Assembly: GCF_003610995.1 (NCBI RefSeq)
Contig: NZ_CP032543.1
Location: forward strand, 3,286,001 to 3,350,000
Source of the DNA: Streptomyces griseus subsp. griseus
GTDB taxonomy: Bacteria > Actinomycetota > Actinomycetes > Streptomycetales > Streptomycetaceae
DNA length: 64,000 nt
Direction: 5' to 3'
Part shown: in pieces, positions 36,213 to 45,420 of the stretch
Layout: each line of letters starts with the position of its first letter
How positions within the stretch are numbered: the stretch's first letter is position 1
The notes under the pieces: model-generated
Told to the model about the DNA's origin: nothing
Seen by the model: the letters and a program-made list of their open reading frames with translations, nothing else
Databases searched by the model: none
Made by a program: the position numbers and the translations under genes

Positions 36213-37868
36213 ATGACAGACATCAGGCCCAAGGCAGGTACCAAGGAGTGGCTCGGCCTCGTGGTGATCGTGCTGGTCACCCTGCTGATCGCCATCGACA
36301 TCTCGGTACTGGGCTTCGCCATCACGCCGGTCAGTGAGGCGCTCAAGCCGAGTGCCACCCAATTGCTGTGGATCATGGACATCTACAGCTTCGTCCTGGC
36401 CGGTGCCCTGATCACCATGGGGTGGATCGGCGACCGTTTCGGCCGGCGCAAACTGCTGATCATCGGTGCGCTGGTGTTCGGCGCCGCCTCGGCGCTCGCG
36501 GCCACCGCCGACAGCGCGGTGGTCCTGATCGGCGCACGGGCGCTGCTCGGCCTCGGTGCGGCGACGCTGACGCCCACGTCGCTGGCCCTGATCCGCAACA
36601 TGTTCCAGGACTCTGCCCAGCGCAAGACCGCCATCGCCGCCTGGGGCGGCACCCTGGCCACGGGCGCGGCGATCGGCCCCGTGGTCGGAGGGCTGCTGCT
36701 CAACAACTTCTGGTGGGGCTCGGTCTTCGTCATCAACACCCCGGTGATGGTGCTGGTGTTGATCCTGGCGCCGATCCTGCTGCCGGAGCGGCGCGACCTG
36801 AACCGCGGGAAGCTGGACGTGCTGGGCGCGCTCCTGTCGATCGCGGGCATCATGGCGTTCATCTACGGTCTCAAGGAACTGGTCGTGGACGGCTACAGCC
36901 AGAGCGCGGCCGTGTACGCGGCGGTGGGCGCGGTCCTGCTGATCGGGTTCGTGCAGCGGCAGCGGATGACGTCGCACCCGCTGATCGACGTGGCACTGTT
37001 CCGCTACAGCGGCTTCGTGGGCGCGATCATCACGAACCTGATGGTGATGTTCTCCTTCATGGGCATCAGCATCCTGACCAACCAGTACCTCCAGGTGGTC
37101 CTGGGTATGACCCCGTTCAAGGCGGCGCTCTGGTCCATCTGCGTCATGCCCGGCATCGGCATCGCGGTCGCCTTGGTCGGCGCGTTCTCCCGCAAGGTCA
37201 AGCCGGTGTACCTGGTCGGCGCCGGCATGCTGGTGATGGCGGTCGGTTTCGGAGTGATCAGCACCCTCACGGTGGAGTCCAACGTCGCCGTGCTGCTGGT
37301 CGGCGTAGGCCTGATGGCCGGCGGTATGACCGCCTCGAAGACCCTGACCGCCGAGATCGTCGTGACCTCGGCGCCCAAGGAGCAGGCCGGGGCGTCGACG
37401 GCGACCTCGGAGACGTTCACCGAGTTCGGCAGCGCCTTCGGGTTCGCCGTCATCGGCAGCATCGGCTCGGCGATCTACCGGCACGACATGGCCGCCGCCT
37501 CGCTGCCCGGGCTCGACGGCGAGGCGCTGGAAGCGGTACGCAACACGATCGGCGGGGCGGCGACCGTGGCCGCGCGGCAGCCGGGAACGCTCGGCTCCCA
37601 GCTGATGGACACCAGCCGTGAGGCGTTCACCCACGGGCTCCAGGTCGCCGCGCTCTCCGGCGCGGCCGCCATGGTCGTGGTCGGCGCCCTCGTGGTCTTC
37701 CTGCTCCGCAACGTGCCCGTCGAGACCGAGAAGCCCGTCGACCCGATGGAGCTCGGCGACTACGAGACCACCCCCGACAGCACCGGCCCGGACAGCTCCC
37801 GGAAGGCCGGGGCCGGGGCCGGGTCCCTGTCGGTCGCGGGCGGAGGAACGGGCGCTGTTGCCGGCTGA
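36213..37868 (+). CDS. MFS drug/product exporter, DHA2 family (14 TM)
   Basis: 551-residue integral membrane protein of the DHA2 (QacA/SmvA-like) branch of the major facilitator superfamily. It shows hydrophobic segments throughout, the motif-A-like loop GDRFGRRK near residues 66-73, and an acidic Pro/Ser/Gly-rich cytoplasmic tail. It probably exports the macrolactam by proton antiport and gives self-protection. I chose ATG 36213 because it gives the usual short N-terminus (MTDIRPK...) before the first membrane helix. The nearest purine-rich site (GGAAAGGA, 36191-36198) is rather far, so the start is not certain. Longer in-frame starts upstream would begin inside the promoter and operator. 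It converges on the tetR gene across a strong hairpin and shares an operator with it, so repression by that TetR, relieved by product or precursor, is likely. Confidence 0.9.
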   Translation: MTDIRPKAGTKEWLGLVVIVLVTLLIAIDISVLGFAITPVSEALKPSATQLLWIMDIYSFVLAGALITMGWIGDRFGRRKLLIIGALVFGAASALAATADSAVVLIGARALLGLGAATLTPTSLALIRNMFQDSAQRKTAIAAWGGTLATGAAIGPVVGGLLLNNFWWGSVFVINTPVMVLVLILAPILLPERRDLNRGKLDVLGALLSIAGIMAFIYGLKELVVDGYSQSAAVYAAVGAVLLIGFVQRQRMTSHPLIDVALFRYSGFVGAIITNLMVMFSFMGISILTNQYLQVVLGMTPFKAALWSICVMPGIGIAVALVGAFSRKVKPVYLVGAGMLVMAVGFGVISTLTVESNVAVLLVGVGLMAGGMTASKTLTAEIVVTSAPKEQAGASTATSETFTEFGSAFGFAVIGSIGSAIYRHDMAAASLPGLDGEALEAVRNTIGGAATVAARQPGTLGSQLMDTSREAFTHGLQVAALSGAAAMVVVGALVVFLLRNVPVETEKPVDPMELGDYETTPDSTGPDSSRKAGAGAGSLSVAGGGTGAVAG

Positions 37869-37893
37869 TCCGGCCGTGCCGGTCGGCACACCT

Positions 37894-37946
37894 GAAGGGG
37901 GCTGGTCCCCCGCCCCGGAGTCCGGGGCGGGGGACCAGCCCCCTTC
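37894..37946. terminator. Bidirectional hairpin terminator between exporter and tetR
   Basis: A perfect 25-bp inverted repeat (37894-37918 and 37922-37946) with a 3-nt loop lies between two converging genes. The stem is very G/C-rich with gaag/cttc at its base; no clear U-tract follows on either side. It probably terminates transcription from both directions. Confidence 0.88.
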
Positions 37947-37956
37947 GGCCTGTGTG

Positions 37957-38712
37957 TCAGGTCAGGGGCTTCTCGCCGTCGCGGATCCGGACCAGCACCT
38001 CGACCCCGTCCAGGACCCGCTGGAGGCCGAACGTGAAGTCGTCGTCGGGCTCCTCGAAGGCGCCCGCCTCGACCAGCTCGGCGATCGCCGGGAACGTCTC
38101 GGGATCGGCGTACTTGGCCAGGGCACGGCCGTAGTGGGCCATGAGGTCGGCGTCGCTGATGCCCTGGTCGGACACGCCCACGGACAGCTGCACGTTGTTG
38201 CGTACGTAGCCGATCATCAGCATCATCACGGCCAGCTTCTCGTCCGGCCGCAGGCTGGTGGCGGAGAGCGTGCCGAGCCCGCACTCCAGCCAGCTGAGCT
38301 GCCCCGGCTCCAGCGGGGGGCCGCTCACCGAGATCTGGAGCATCCACGGATGCCGCCGGAACACCTCCTGGAACGCCCGCGCCCAGCGTTCGAGCCCGGT
38401 GCGCCAGTCGGCGGTGTCGATGCGCGGCGGGGTGCCGTACGCCATGTCCAGCATCAGCTGCTGGAGTTCGTCCTTGCTGGTCACATGCCGGTAGAGCGAC
38501 ATGGTCGCGAAGTCGAGGCGCTTGGCGACACGCGCCATCGACAGGGCGGCCAGCCCGTCGGCGTCCACGCACTCGATCGCGGCCGTCACGATCCGCTCCA
38601 CGGTCAGCCCGGTCCTGACGGTGCGCTGCTGGCGGCTGCGCAGGCTCCACAGCACCTCGATGCTGTGCGGCAGAGCGACATCTCCCGTACCGGTGCCGTC
38701 GTCAGTCGTCAT
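37957..38712 (-). CDS. TetR-family transcriptional repressor
   Basis: 251 residues. The N-terminal DNA-binding domain starts after a 30-residue tail: TVERIVTAAIECVDADG (37-53) followed by the helix-turn-helix LSMARVAKRLDFATMSLYRHV (57-77, KDEL at 80-83). The rest is an all-helical ligand-binding domain of the kind found in TetR proteins with a TetR_C_11-like C-terminus (by eye, not searched). ATG 38712 follows GGTGAG at 6 bp. The gene converges with the exporter; matching 15-bp operators lie before both genes, so autoregulation and repression of the exporter are inferred. The effector is unknown, with the polyketide as first candidate. Confidence 0.92.
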   Translation of the reverse strand: MTTDDGTGTGDVALPHSIEVLWSLRSRQQRTVRTGLTVERIVTAAIECVDADGLAALSMARVAKRLDFATMSLYRHVTSKDELQQLMLDMAYGTPPRIDTADWRTGLERWARAFQEVFRRHPWMLQISVSGPPLEPGQLSWLECGLGTLSATSLRPDEKLAVMMLMIGYVRNNVQLSVGVSDQGISDADLMAHYGRALAKYADPETFPAIAELVEAGAFEEPDDDFTFGLQRVLDGVEVLVRIRDGEKPLT

Positions 38713-38743
38713 AAGGTGCTCACCTTCGTGGATGCAGGGCCGT

Positions 38744-38758
38744 GCGTATCACGCACGC
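38744..38758 (-). promoter_or_regulatory. TetR autoregulatory operator
   Basis: The minus-strand sequence GCGTGCGTGATACGC matches the exporter operator at 36145-36159 in 13 of 15 positions. It overlaps the palindrome GTGCGTatcACGCAC (38742-38756). It lies 32 bp before the tetR start, just downstream of an AT-rich -10-like stretch (TATAGCATATTCT on the minus strand, near 38763-38775). Confidence 0.72.
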
Positions 38759-38857
38759 AGAGAATATGCTATACACGCTGCCGTAGCCCGCCCCCGACAG
38801 CCCGGAAAAGCCCGGCGCGCGGGGATGCTACGCCCTACCGGCCCGGTCCGCACGGCC

Positions 38858-40063
38858 TCAGGCACCGGCGGTGGCGGCGGCCGCGAACTCCGCGGACGAC
38901 CCACCGAGGAACTGCCGGCAGCGACGCAGGCCACGGGCGCTGTTCCAGCCGACGGCGCCGACGAGCCTCCCGCCCCGGTGGTACGCGGCGACGAACTCCC
39001 GGTCCTGGGGGGAGCCGCTGACGATCTCGGTACGCGCGTCGGGCGGGCACCAGCCGATCGTGGAGATCTTCATGTCGAACTGGTGCGTCCAGCCGAACGG
39101 GACGGGCGCGTACGGGCGCAGGGCGTCACCGGCGGCCAGCAGGTTGCCGACGACCGCCATGGCCTGCTGTCCGGCGTTGGTGCGCTGCTCCAGCCGTACG
39201 CGTTCGCCGTCGAGGGCGGGGTGCGGCCAGTTGGCGACGTCCCCGGCCGCCCACACACCCGGGGCGGCCCGGCAGTGGGCGTCGCAGAGGATTCCGTCGC
39301 CGAGGTTGAGGCCGGAGCCGGCGAGCCAGTCGACGGCGGGCACGGAGCCGATCGCCGTCACGACCAGCTCGGCGGGTATCTCGGTGCCGTCGTCGAGGAG
39401 CACCGAGCGCACCCGCCCCCCGTCGTCGGCGAGCCCCACCGCCTTCGCGCCGAGCCGCAGCCGTACGCCGTGGTCCCGGTGGAGGCCCGCCACGTACGCA
39501 CCGACCTCGGGTCCGACCTGAGCCAGCAGCGGCACGGGCTCGGGGGCGATCAGGGTGACATCGAGCCCGAACGCCCGCGCGTTGGCCGCGATCTCGGAGC
39601 CGAGGAAGCCGGCGCCGACCACGGCGACCCGGGGGCGGGCGGCCAGCTCGGCGCGGAGCCGTACCGCGTCGTCGAGGGAGCGCAGCACATGCACCCCGTC
39701 GACCCCCTCGGCCCACGGCAGGCGGCGCGGACGGAGCCCGGTCGCGATGACCGCGGCGTCGTAGGGGAGTTGTTCCCCCGTGTCGAGTGTGACGGTACGG
39801 GCCGCCCGGTCCAGCGCGGTCGCCCGGCGGCCGAGCCGCAGATCGGCGTCGACCGCGGCGAGCGCGTCGGGCCGGCGCAGCCAGGTCTGCTCAGGCTCCC
39901 ACCCCTCGGCCAGGAAGTCCTTGGACAGCGGAGGGCGGTCGTACGGCAGGTGGACCTCGTCGCCGACGAGCGTCACCGCCCCCTCGTACCCCTTGCTCCG
40001 CAACGTCTCCACCGCGGTCAGCCCCGCGGCCGCCGCCCCCACGACGACAACCCTCTTCAGCAC
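38858..40063 (-). CDS. FAD/NAD-dependent ferredoxin reductase-like oxidoreductase
   Basis: 401 residues in the putidaredoxin/rhodocoxin reductase group of pyridine-nucleotide-dependent flavoproteins. The FAD-binding Rossmann motif is slightly unusual (VVVVGAAAAG, 5-14), the NAD-binding motif is GAGFLG (150-155), and the second FAD motif is WAAGD (271-275). A reductase C-terminal domain follows. Such enzymes normally pass electrons from NAD(P)H to a ferredoxin serving a cytochrome P450, so a late oxidation of the macrolactam is a reasonable guess. No P450 or ferredoxin gene lies in the window. GTG 40063 follows GAGGAG at 5 bp and begins at the conserved LKRVVVVG. A longer form overlapping the end of PKS-B is open but lacks these features. 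The 28-bp gap to PKS-B suggests co-transcription. Confidence 0.9.
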   Translation of the reverse strand: MLKRVVVVGAAAAGLTAVETLRSKGYEGAVTLVGDEVHLPYDRPPLSKDFLAEGWEPEQTWLRRPDALAAVDADLRLGRRATALDRAARTVTLDTGEQLPYDAAVIATGLRPRRLPWAEGVDGVHVLRSLDDAVRLRAELAARPRVAVVGAGFLGSEIAANARAFGLDVTLIAPEPVPLLAQVGPEVGAYVAGLHRDHGVRLRLGAKAVGLADDGGRVRSVLLDDGTEIPAELVVTAIGSVPAVDWLAGSGLNLGDGILCDAHCRAAPGVWAAGDVANWPHPALDGERVRLEQRTNAGQQAMAVVGNLLAAGDALRPYAPVPFGWTHQFDMKISTIGWCPPDARTEIVSGSPQDREFVAAYHRGGRLVGAVGWNSARGLRRCRQFLGGSSAEFAAAATAGA

Positions 40064-40091
40064 AGTCGCTCCTCGTTCGCTCGATGGCCAC

Positions 40092-43000
40092 TCATGCCAG
40101 GGGTCCGGTGTCACGGTCGGGTCCGAGGTCACCGTCGAGTCCGGTGCCGCCGTCGAGTCCGGTGTCACCGCCGAGGAGGTCGCCGTCGAGAAGATCGAAC
40201 AGCTCGTCCGCGGTCGCCGTGCTCAGGTCGTCGTCGGGGACCCGGTCGCCGAACAGGACGCGGCTCAGGTGCGCGGCGAGATCGGTGGCCGAGGGGTAGT
40301 CGAAGATCAGCGTCGGGGCCAGCCGGCTGCCGGTGACAGCGGTGAGCCGGTTGCGCAGTTCGAGCGCCGTCAGCGAGTCGAAGCCGATGTCGAGGAAGCC
40401 GCGTTCGGCGTCCACCGCCTCGGGTCCGGCGTGGCCGAGGACGGCCGCCGCGTGCGTCCGCACGAGGTCCAGCAGAGCCCGGTCCCGTTCGGCATCGCCG
40501 AACGCGGAGAGCCGGGCGGTCAGCGCGGCCGGGTCGGTCCCGTTGCTGCGGGCGCGCCCCGCCGCACGGTCCCCGGTACGCACCATGTCGCGCAGCAACG
40601 CGGGCAGTTCCTCGGACCTGGCCCGCAGGGTGGGGACATCCACGGCGAGGGGGACCAGGGCGGGGAGCCCGGAGTGGAGCCCGGCGTCGAAGAGGGCGAG
40701 TGCTTCCTTCGAGTCGAGTGCGGGCAGCCCCCGGGCCGCCATCAGCCGGCTGTCCTCGTCCAGGGACCCGGTCAACCCGGTCTCCACGTCCCACAGGCCG
40801 TAGGCGAGGGAGGTGGCGGGCAGCCCCCGCGCCCGGCGATGCACCGCCAAAGCGTCCAGGAACACGTTCGCCGCCGCGTAGTTCGCCTGACCCGCAGCCA
40901 GCACCATCCCGCCCGCCGACGAGAACATCACGAAGAAACCAAGATCCAGCTCCCGTGTCGCCTCGTGGAGATACCAGGCTCCGTCCGCCTTCGGGCCCAG
41001 GACCCGATCCAGCCGGGCCGCATCCATCGACGCGATCAGGCCGTTGTCACCTACGCCGGCCGCGTGCACCACACCGGCCAACTGACCTGCCAAACCGGCC
41101 ACCAGAGCCACCACGGCGTTGCGGTCGGCCATGTCGCAGGCCGCTACGGAGACCTCGGCGCCCAGCCCGGACAGCTCGGCCACCAACTCTTCCGCTCCCG
41201 GGGCTGCCAGGCCACGGCGGCTGGTCAGCACCAGACGGCGTACACCCCGCTCGGTGACCAGATGCCGGGCCACCAAGGCGCCCAGGCCACCGGTACCGCC
41301 CGTCACCAGCACCACGCCATCAGAACGAACATCGCTTACGGATGCTTCGGAAGGGCTCACCCGCACCAGCCGAGGCACCACCACCCCGCCGCCACGCAAC
41401 GCCGCCTCCGGCTCACCCGACGCCACCACCCACCCCAGCCCGGACAAACCATCCGAGTCCGGGTCCATGTCCGGGTCCCCGTCCACCAGCACCACACGCC
41501 CCGGATGCTCCGCCTGAGCCGCACGCACCACACCCCACACCGGAGCCTGACCCAGCACCACACCCAAACCGGTACCGGTACCAGCGTCCACAGCACCCCG
41601 GGTCACGATCACCAACCGCGACCCCGCACACCGCTCATCCGCAAGCCAGTCACGCACGACGTCCAACACAGCCCCAGCACACGACCGCACAGCATCCGGC
41701 ACATCACCCGAGGCATCCGCAACCTCGAACACCACCACCCCAGGAACATCCCCAACCGCAGGCACATCCCCCCAACGCACCCACGAAGACGGACCACTGC
41801 TCGGCCCCGTCAACGGACGCCACACCACCTCCCACAACGACTCCCCCACACCCGCACCCAACTGCTCCACCGACACCGGACGCAGCGTCAGACCACCCAC
41901 CGACGCCACCGGCGCACCCGCACCATCCGCGATCGTCAGGGACAGGCTGCTGCCCTCCTGCCGGGACAGCCGCACCCTCAGGGTGCGAGCGCCGACGGCG
42001 TGGAGGGAGACGTCGGACCAGGAGAAGGGCAGTTCGGTCGGCTCGTCGCCGGTGATGTGGTCGCCGACGCCCAAGGCGTGCATGGTGGCGTCCAGCAGGG
42101 CGGGGTGCAGCCCGAACCGCTCCGCGTCCGCATGCGCGGACTCCGGCAGCGCGACCTCGGCGAACACGTCGTCGCCGCGCCGCCAGACGGACCGCAGCCC
42201 CTGGAAGGCGGGGCCGTAGTCGTACCCCTGCCGGGCGAGCAGGTCGTAGGCGTTGTCCACGCGTACTTCGGTCGCCCCGGCGGGGGGCCACACATCAAGC
42301 CCGGTGGGCTCCGGCTCGGGTCCGTCGGCACTGAGGACGCCTTCGGCATGCAGGGTCCACGGAGTGTCCACGGGGGTGTTCTCCGGACGGGAATGGACCC
42401 GGAGGGTGCGGCATCCGGTGTCGTCGGCGGTGCCCACCGCGACCTGAAGCGCCACTCCTCCCCGCTCCGGCAACACCAACGGAGCCTGCAACGTCAGCTC
42501 CTCCACCACACCACAGCCGACCTCATCACCCGCCCGCACCGCCAACTCCACAAACGCCGTCCCCGGCAGCAACACCCTCCCCAGCACCGCATGATCGGCC
42601 AGCCACGGCACACCATCGACCGACAACCGACCCGTCAGCAGCACCCCACCCGCATCCGGCAACGACACCACCGCACCGACCAGCGGATGATCCACCACCC
42701 CCTGCCCCACACCCACCACACCAGAGCCACCACCACCCGACTCCAACCAGAACCGCCGCCGCTGAAACGCATAGGTAGGCAGATCAACCCGCCGAGCCCC
42801 CGTGCCCGCGTAGCACGCCGCCCAATCGACCCGTACGCCACTGACGTGCAGCCGGGCGAGCGCCGACACCGCCGTCGTAACCTCCGCACGCCCCTTACGC
42901 ACCAACGGCACCAACACCGCCGCATCCGAGGTCACCGACTGCTGCGCCATCCCACTCAACACACCATCCGGGCCGACCTCCACATACGAGAGGACGCCGC

Positions 43001-45413
43001 GCGCTTCAAGGTGGCTGACGCAGTCCGCGAACCGCACCGCCTCACGCACATGCCGCACCCAGTACCCGGCCGTCGCGACCTCCGATGACACCTCGCCCAT
43101 GACACCCGACACCAACGGAATCATCGGGGCACTGAACGACAGCCCCGAGACGACCTTCTCGAACTCCGCGAGCATCGGCTCCATCAACGGCGAATGGAAC
43201 GCGTGCGACACCCTCAGACGCGACGACTTCCGCCCCAGCGCCGTAAACGCGTCCGCAACCTTCACGACAGCGTCCTCCACGCCCGAAACCACCACGGAGC
43301 GCGGCCCGTTCACCGCAGCGATACTCACCGAATCCGACAGCAGCGGCATGACCTCGGCCTCCGTCGCCTCCACCGCCACCATCGCGCCACCCCCAGGCAA
43401 CGCCTCCATCAACCCACCACGCGCCACCACCAGTCGAGCCGCATCCGCAAGCGAGAACACCCCCGCCACATACGCCGCAGCGATCTCCCCCACCGAGTGA
43501 CCCGCCAAGAAGTCCGGCCGCACACCCCACGACTCCACCAACCGGAACAGCGCCACCTCCACCGCGAACAACGCCGGCTGCGCCACCCCCGTACGATTCA
43601 ACGCATCCTCGTCCGCACCCCAGATGACCTCCCGCAACGAACGACCCAAGTACACGTCCACCTCGGCGAGTACAGCGTCAAACGCCTCCGCGAACACCGG
43701 ATACGCCTCGTACAGCTCACGGCCCATCCCCAACCGCTGCGCACCCTGACCCGTGAACAAGAAGGCTGTCCGCCCCGAGCGCGCCACACCCCGCACCGCG
43801 CTCGCCGACACCCCGCCCTCCACCAGCGCCCGCAGGCCCGCCACCAGCTCCGTACGGTCCCCCGCCGTCACCACCGCACGGTGCTCCAGCACCGCACGCG
43901 ACACCACCGACGAGAACCCCACATCCAACAACGAGACGTCCGCGTCACCCTCCTCCACCAACGCCAACAACCGCTCCGCCTGCGCCGACAGAGCCGCCTC
44001 ACCCCGCGCCGACAACACCACCGGCACCACCACCGGAGGCACCGCGGCCCCCACCGGCACATCAACCTCCGGGGCCTGCTCCACAATCACGTGCGCGTTC
44101 GTCCCACTCAGCCCGAACGACGACACACCCACCCGACGCGGACGCCCACGCTCAGGCCACGCACGCGCCTCCGTCAGCAGCTCAACCGCACCCGCTTCCC
44201 AGTCGACGTGAGGTGAACGCGTCCCCGCGTGCAGCGTCTTCGGCATCACACCGTGCCGGATCGCCTCCACCGCCTTGATCACACCGCCCACACCCGCGGC
44301 AGCCTGCGTATGCGCCAGATTCGACTTCAGCGACCCCAACCACACCGGATCACCCTCCGGACGCCCCTGCCCATACGTCGCCAACACCGCCTGCGCCTCG
44401 ATCGGATCACCCAGACGCGTCCCCGTACCGTGCGCCTCCACCATGTCGACATCGGCGGTGGTGAGGCCCGCGTCGGCCAGTGCCGCGCGGATGACGCGTT
44501 GCTGCGAGGGGCCGTTGGGGGTGGTCATGCCGCTGGAGGCGCCGTCCTGGTTGACCGCGCTGCCCCGGACCACCGCGAGGACCGGGTGACCGTTCCGCCG
44601 GGCGTCCGACAGACGCTCCACCAGCAGGACACCGACCCCCTCCGAGCAGCCCGTACCGTCCGCCTCCGCCGCGAAGGACTTGCACCGGCCGTCCGCCGCC
44701 ATCCCCCGCTGATGACTGAAGTAGAGGAACATGTCCGGCTCCGTCATCACCGTCACACCGCCCACCAGCGCCAGCGAGCAGTCGCCCCGGCGCAGGGACT
44801 GTCCCGCCCAGTGCAGGGCGACCAGCGATGACGAGCACGCCGTGTCCACGGTGACGGCGGGGCCTTCGAGGCCGAGGGTGAAGGCGACGCGGCCGGTGAC
44901 GAGGCTGCCGTCACTCGATCCGGGGCCGTAGTCGTGGTACATCAGGCCGCCGAAGACGCCCGTACGGCTGCCACGCAACGACAACGGGTCGATACCCGCC
45001 CGCTCCACCGCCTCCCACGACACCTCAAGAAACAACCGCTGCTGAGGATCCATCCCCAACGCCTCACGCGGCGAGATACCGAACACCTCAGCATCAAAAT
45101 CACCCGCGTCGTACAGAAACCCACCCTCACGCGTCACCGAACGATCAGGACGCCCACCCACCGGGTCATACAACCCCTCGACATCCCACCCACGATCCAC
45201 CGGAAACCCCGACACACCATCCCGACCCCCAGCAACCAACTCCCACAAACCCTCAGCCGACCGCACCCCACCCGGATAACGACACGCCATCCCCACGATC
45301 GCCAACGGCTCCCCGGCGTCCTCGGTCAGCTGGTCGTTGCGGCTGCGGAGGCGCTCGTTCTCCGACATGGCCGCGCGGAGGGCGGCGACGAGTTGCTCGA
45401 CAGATGCTTCCAC
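40092..45413 (-). CDS. PKS-B: single-module type I PKS, KS-AT-DH-KR-ACP
   Basis: 1773 residues. N-terminal docking helix ([16 protein letters not shown]...ENERLRSRN), KS (45320-44080, DTACSSS), AT (43770-42770; GHSVGE, HAFH, malonyl), DH ([12 protein letters not shown] near 42580; [10 protein letters not shown] near 42090), KR (41310-40800; Tyr and Asn present, GDN instead of LDD, no A-type Trp) and ACP (GFDSL near 40380). Predicted output is an alkene. The C-terminus has a short [14 protein letters not shown] docking segment followed by an unusual Gly/Asp repeat ([17 protein letters not shown]) and no LTSRL-type dimerisation helix. GTG 45413 lies 7 bp from the PKS-A stop, with GAGGA before it, so translational coupling is likely. 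KS start, AT and KR blocks are shared with PKS-C and PKS-F. Confidence 0.95.
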   Translation of the reverse strand: MEASVEQLVAALRAAMSENERLRSRNDQLTEDAGEPLAIVGMACRYPGGVRSAEGLWELVAGGRDGVSGFPVDRGWDVEGLYDPVGGRPDRSVTREGGFLYDAGDFDAEVFGISPREALGMDPQQRLFLEVSWEAVERAGIDPLSLRGSRTGVFGGLMYHDYGPGSSDGSLVTGRVAFTLGLEGPAVTVDTACSSSLVALHWAGQSLRRGDCSLALVGGVTVMTEPDMFLYFSHQRGMAADGRCKSFAAEADGTGCSEGVGVLLVERLSDARRNGHPVLAVVRGSAVNQDGASSGMTTPNGPSQQRVIRAALADAGLTTADVDMVEAHGTGTRLGDPIEAQAVLATYGQGRPEGDPVWLGSLKSNLAHTQAAAGVGGVIKAVEAIRHGVMPKTLHAGTRSPHVDWEAGAVELLTEARAWPERGRPRRVGVSSFGLSGTNAHVIVEQAPEVDVPVGAAVPPVVVPVVLSARGEAALSAQAERLLALVEEGDADVSLLDVGFSSVVSRAVLEHRAVVTAGDRTELVAGLRALVEGGVSASAVRGVARSGRTAFLFTGQGAQRLGMGRELYEAYPVFAEAFDAVLAEVDVYLGRSLREVIWGADEDALNRTGVAQPALFAVEVALFRLVESWGVRPDFLAGHSVGEIAAAYVAGVFSLADAARLVVARGGLMEALPGGGAMVAVEATEAEVMPLLSDSVSIAAVNGPRSVVVSGVEDAVVKVADAFTALGRKSSRLRVSHAFHSPLMEPMLAEFEKVVSGLSFSAPMIPLVSGVMGEVSSEVATAGYWVRHVREAVRFADCVSHLEARGVLSYVEVGPDGVLSGMAQQSVTSDAAVLVPLVRKGRAEVTTAVSALARLHVSGVRVDWAACYAGTGARRVDLPTYAFQRRRFWLESGGGGSGVVGVGQGVVDHPLVGAVVSLPDAGGVLLTGRLSVDGVPWLADHAVLGRVLLPGTAFVELAVRAGDEVGCGVVEELTLQAPLVLPERGGVALQVAVGTADDTGCRTLRVHSRPENTPVDTPWTLHAEGVLSADGPEPEPTGLDVWPPAGATEVRVDNAYDLLARQGYDYGPAFQGLRSVWRRGDDVFAEVALPESAHADAERFGLHPALLDATMHALGVGDHITGDEPTELPFSWSDVSLHAVGARTLRVRLSRQEGSSLSLTIADGAGAPVASVGGLTLRPVSVEQLGAGVGESLWEVVWRPLTGPSSGPSSWVRWGDVPAVGDVPGVVVFEVADASGDVPDAVRSCAGAVLDVVRDWLADERCAGSRLVIVTRGAVDAGTGTGLGVVLGQAPVWGVVRAAQAEHPGRVVLVDGDPDMDPDSDGLSGLGWVVASGEPEAALRGGGVVVPRLVRVSPSEASVSDVRSDGVVLVTGGTGGLGALVARHLVTERGVRRLVLTSRRGLAAPGAEELVAELSGLGAEVSVAACDMADRNAVVALVAGLAGQLAGVVHAAGVGDNGLIASMDAARLDRVLGPKADGAWYLHEATRELDLGFFVMFSSAGGMVLAAGQANYAAANVFLDALAVHRRARGLPATSLAYGLWDVETGLTGSLDEDSRLMAARGLPALDSKEALALFDAGLHSGLPALVPLAVDVPTLRARSEELPALLRDMVRTGDRAAGRARSNGTDPAALTARLSAFGDAERDRALLDLVRTHAAAVLGHAGPEAVDAERGFLDIGFDSLTALELRNRLTAVTGSRLAPTLIFDYPSATDLAAHLSRVLFGDRVPDDDLSTATADELFDLLDGDLLGGDTGLDGGTGLDGDLGPDRDTGPLA
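40791..41882. repeat. KR/KR-linker block shared with PKS-F (copy in PKS-B)
   Basis: Partner of 862-1944. Identity ends sharply near the start of the KR-linker and just after the end of the KR, leaving different DH and ACP flanks. Confidence 0.88.
44951..45311. repeat. Perfect 361-bp KS N-terminal repeat (copy in PKS-B)
   Basis: Partner of 32188-32548, at an offset of exactly 12,763 bp. Identity stops sharply where the docking helices begin and again inside the KS. Confidence 0.93.
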
Positions 45414-45420
45414 GATGTCC

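Noticed and set aside
40064..40168. Longer start of the flavoprotein overlapping the PKS-B end
   Set aside because: The extension is Thr/Pro/Asp-rich, lacks a ribosome site, and GTG 40063 with GAGGAG begins exactly at the Rossmann motif.
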